Assembly (NCBI GenBank): GCA_963855995.1
Contig: OY979717.1
Location: 36,909,497-36,973,496, forward strand
From: Muricea muricata
Lineage: Eukaryota; Cnidaria; Anthozoa; Malacalcyonacea; Plexauridae
Length of the DNA: 64,000 nucleotides
Direction: 5' to 3'
In this document: one piece after another, positions 59,660-64,000 of the stretch
Numbering within the stretch: position 1 is the first letter of the stretch
Layout of the letters: every line of letters begins with the position of its first letter
Notes under the pieces: generated by a model
What the model was told of the DNA's origin: nothing
The model's database searches: none
The model's input: only the letters and a program-made list of their open reading frames with translations
Program-made: the position numbers and the translations under genes

Positions 59660-59995
59660 TTAAGTAAAGGATCACTAGAGAATTTAAAAGGATTTGGAAT
59701 AGCATACGTAAATATCACCTCCATACCTAAATACATTGATCATGTGAGGTTATACCTAGCTAATAATCCTGTAGATATACTAAGTATCAATAAAACAAGG
59801 CTAGACGATTCTATTGACAATGCAGAGGTCCATATTCAAAGGTATAATCTCTGTCGCAAAGATAAATGTAGATTTGGAGGTGGTGTCGCTACTTATGTCA
59901 GAGATGCTTTAAATGTGATAAATAGGTCGCAGTTCGTTCTCACATACGTTAATCGAGGCAGTTTGTGTTGAGATCATCGAAACGCCTGCGGAAGA
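59660..59995 (+). pseudogene. LINE ORF2 endonuclease N-terminus
   Basis: Reads GSLENLKGFGIAYVNITSIP, ANNPVDILSINKTRLDDSID, YNLCRKDKCRFGGGVATYVR, then, after a frameshift at ~59960, EAVCVEI. This is the apurinic-type endonuclease start of LINE ORF2. The usual catalytic Glu in the IN-E-T block is Lys here. The sequence is lost after about 60000. Confidence 0.75.
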
Positions 59996-60009
59996 GGTAG
60001 GAGGACAAG

Positions 60010-62460
60010 TGTAATTTCCTATTAACACCATTTTTTTAAAAAAGATGTTCCACCGATTTGTTTATGTTTTTAGTTTTTAGAAATCCCGCGCCCCGGGGGG
60101 CTCGCGTCCGTACCGATTAATTTTTAATCGGCACAGCTATGCTGATTAATGATTAATCGGCACAATTCTTAGCCAATCAGAATCTAGTAAACAAAGAAAA
60201 ATGATATTAATAACTTAATACAGTGACAGCCTATATTTAGTGCAGATTTAAGGCCGGTACAGTAACCAGAATGAAAGTCGTAGAAGGTTGCCATAGATGG
60301 GAGGCCAGTTTACATTTTCAAAAAAAATGAACTATTCTGTAAATGCTGCCAATATAGTGTATGCCGCTAACTTACCGAAAATGGGAGGTTTATGGCTCAA
60401 AGTTTTAACAATATTCTCTTTGTCTTTAAATAATTTTATTTTCATCTGCGATCCAACCTACGAATTAATGATTGTTTTAATTATCTAATAATGCCAACGT
60501 TAATCAGGAATGGAAGTACATTTCATAGTAGGAATATGAAACTATATTGCTTTAAACGGACTTAAAACTGTAATACAAGCTCTTTGATACTTTTGTTTTA
60601 CAGTAATCTTTAGATGAGATGTGATTTCTAGTTGTCCACTAATACGTCACGCTTTGCATAATGTTCTTGTTCATTATCAGTTATCGGTATCCTATAGGTA
60701 AACGACGACAAACATGCTCATATAATTTATTTTTGATCGTCTCATTACAAAGAAAAACAACACTATAACCCATTTTATAAGAAATCGTTATGAACACTGT
60801 GACGTTTAGCAGAAAAAGTAAAAAAGTAAAACTAAAGTATCTCATTAATGGCGTATGTTACCAAAAAATATATATATAAGAACTCGTATTTCAGTTTTAA
60901 TGCAATCACAGTGGTAATGATTTCGTCACAAAACGTATTAATAATAATGTTCACACTTGTGTTTATTTTGACTTCAAAATTGCAAAGTAGTGTCATCACA
61001 AAGTTCTGCATGTATAAGACCATGCACAATTTAATGTTCCTTGAAAATATCTCAAAATTTCTTTTACACCTTACCAGTGCCGTTCTTTATTTTGAAAATT
61101 TTAATTTGAATACTCTATAGTAAGAATGATCGATTCTTTTATTGGTGGAATGGTGGAATTTGTTCCGTAGCTACAGCCTCTTTAACATGTACTTTTCTTT
61201 GCCTATTTCTAGAAATGAATAAGTCTTACTGGGCGGCAACTATTATACAAATATGTATGTGATTATAATCGAATAATATAATTATTATAATGAAAGAATA
61301 TAATTACTATTGCTACTAGGGGTCTCCAGCATTTTTAAATATTGATCTCACTTTAGCACGTATTCCAAGAACTAAGGATTGGCCTGATTTCGCAATAATT
61401 TACCCACGATGGAAGGTTCGTCGTCACCGGTTTGGTTTTGGTTGAAAATCGTGTGTTGTGTCATGGTAAGAGCCATGTTTCCGTGGCTGACTTTATAAAG
61501 ACCTCCCTCGAAATGCTATTTCACTAATTTTGAAATTGTTTCTTTTACGTTCATCGAATAGGAAAGAGGATCGATAGACTAAATATATACAACTCTTGCA
61601 CGCAAACTGATGGAATTGTATTTTCAATTGCTGCATCTTCTTTAAAAATCAGGGAGGTAATCACGTGAGAGAAACGAGCTATAATCAAGCTCCAAATAGT
61701 AATAAAAATAATAATTGTAATTGTCGTTATCATTTGCTTATTTCAGTGCATATCAACATGGGTATGAGCAAAGATAGTTTAAGGGGAGAGAGTTATATAC
61801 TGGGAGTCTGTCTAATGGTTTCTTTTCAAATCAACTTTAACTCAATAGATATGGCCAGCTTGCATGTAAATTAAACATCTTTCGGTAAAATTAATGATTG
61901 CTGAATGGCTAACAAAGGGAAGGCCGTTCAGATCACATATGTGATCACATGGTTAACCTACATAATTAGACAGAATGAAAATATTGTAACCCCACCCTCT
62001 CTCAGCAATTTGGCGCTAGGCTTGGCCATGGCCGTCTATGTCATGACTTAAAGTTATTTTTGTTTGCATTCCACAATCGATATATCTACAATTGTCGATT
62101 AAATCCTTCAGAGAGCTTAAGCAAGCAATCAATTAATAAATGAAGTTTGGGCAAATAAATGTATAAACAAACACAACAATCATGCATCGAATATACTGAG
62201 ATGTAAATTTCTTATTTCATAAAGAGTAAAGTATAAAATAGGAGATCAAAATATAATGATTTCATTTGTAATATTTTATAGTCATGAGTTATTGTCCTGC
62301 CAGTCGTGTCTGTATTCCAAGTTTCACTGCATGTCTGTGCTTTTAGCAGCGCTTCGCAAATTCCGTTCAAAAAGTATGCATGAGTCGTCCGCTGTTTTGA
62401 GGGACATTATAGTATTTTGTGTTCATATTGAATAAGTGCTTATATAGTTATACGCGAGCC
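60010..62460. other. Mostly featureless region
   Basis: A short inverted pair around GATTAATTTTTAATCGGCAC and ATTAATCGGCAC lies at 60115-60165. Otherwise I see no supported genes. ORFs of 60-90 codons at 60297, 60848 and 61665 lack domains or splice context. Confidence 0.45.
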
Positions 62461-62463
62461 TAC

Positions 62464-62682
62464 CTTTTCTCCCCTGTTTCGCGGCAACGACAATTGAAAA
62501 GAACTTGTGATAACTTCTCGCAGACATGATATTTCTCCTGACGGACAAACGTTGCTATATATTTGTCTGTAAAAGTCTCTCGTGTTCAGTGGCTGACTGT
62601 TGTCCGCGCCAGACATCTTTTCATCATAAAATATCACAACTAATATAAGTATGAAATTATCGACACTTATATATTGTTTCAT
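62464..62682 (-). CDS. Possible 5' coding exon, unknown protein
   Basis: ATG at 62682 opens 73 codons ending at a donor (gtaggc) at 62463, in phase 0. A hydrophobic stretch (NFILILVVIFY) near the N-terminus could be a leader or membrane anchor. Two Cys follow in NVCPSGEISCLREV, and the end is basic. It is on the same strand as the P4HTM-like gene 10 kb downstream, which lacks its membrane-anchor exon. The phase does not join directly to 52497, so at least one further exon would be needed. No family recognised. Confidence 0.3.
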
Positions 62683-62699
62683 AGCTACCGCTGTTTGAT

Positions 62700-63120
62700 C
62701 AACAGAACTGGTTTAATTTGACTGAGCTAGCTAGGGTCAAGAAATATCGTAACAAAGCAGGTGCCTGCAAGTGCCACATTGTCATCGACAGCCACATTTA
62801 GACTTACTAGTGTTCTTTATTAGACTGGGTACAAGCGAGTGCATGATTATAGGACAAAGCGAAATTTAAAGTATAGTACTACTTCTATTTGGTCGTAGCA
62901 GAGTAGTTCTTGACGATGCAATATAGTACATGTCCACCTTTTCTTTTTTGGGCTGCATTATTAAATCTAGATTGGCGTACATACTCCATAACATCGCTTC
63001 GATATATTCACGACATTTTTGACTAAATGGAAACTAAGCATAAGCGTAAAGGAATCGTTATCTACAAATAAAGGCACGGGGCACAGCCTAGCGTTTGATG
63101 CATCTAGCTGCAGTGTTTTA
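62700..63120. other. Nothing recognised
   Basis: Non-coding sequence upstream of the (TA)n tract. Confidence 0.5.
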
Positions 63121-63123
63121 AGT

Positions 63124-64000
<877 letters not shown>

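Larger units (their letters stand above)
58000..60010 (+). mobile_element. Decayed LINE, 5' half, with SGNH-type ORF1
   Basis: Plus-strand relic of a LINE whose ORF1 carries an esterase-like (SGNH/GDSL) domain, followed by the start of the ORF2 endonuclease. It ends abruptly near 60010 before any reverse transcriptase. The 5' boundary is uncertain. ORF1 is broken by frameshifts and by a foreign LRR-coding segment. Confidence 0.7.

Overview
The window is eukaryotic and AT-rich, dominated by non-coding and transposon-derived DNA. The few convincing genes are split by spliceosomal introns. A 663-residue secreted di-cysteine protein of the galaxin type, a Penelope-like retroelement remnant, and retroelement ORFs of types I know from cnidarian assemblies together suggest an anthozoan cnidarian. 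This is an inference; no rRNA, tRNA or mitochondrial marker was seen.

Layout. 885-14304 (+): a galaxin-like gene with a 40-nt signal-peptide exon, an 11.4-kb intron full of repeats, and one large exon. 15.9-22.3 kb: a transposon nest holding a TTAA-flanked 3.7-kb element with three RFX-type X-boxes, three long (TA)n tracts, near-perfect palindromes, TA-flanked MITEs, a Penelope-like 3' end with a candidate hammerhead ribozyme, and a Tc1/mariner transposase remnant. 24.4-27.7 kb (-): a three-exon gene for a small secreted cystine-knot-like protein of about 128 residues. 26.5-39.9 kb: a direct tandem duplication of about 6 kb whose right copy carries a second TATA box and a second start-codon exon for that gene, a nested insertion, and an inverted internal block. 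40-46.8 kb: MITEs, a decayed multicopy element gene split by a 705-bp palindrome, and a PIF/Harbinger transposase pseudogene. 47.4-52.5 kb (-): a transmembrane prolyl 4-hydroxylase (P4HTM)-like gene with EF-hands and an intact iron site, lacking its 5' exons. 52.6-60 kb: a 5'-truncated LINE (-), a hAT-type MITE, a decayed LINE (+) carrying an LRR fragment, and other repeats. 60-64 kb: mostly featureless, with one possible first exon (-) and a long foldback element cut by the window edge.

The three main genes look functionally separate. Two encode secreted proteins and the third an ER or membrane-associated hydroxylase. The most unusual biology is the duplicated promoter and first exon upstream of the cystine-knot gene, together with two candidate self-cleaving hammerhead RNAs. 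Exon calls rest on splice consensus, phase agreement and family conservation read by eye. Alignments and RNA folding were done by hand.
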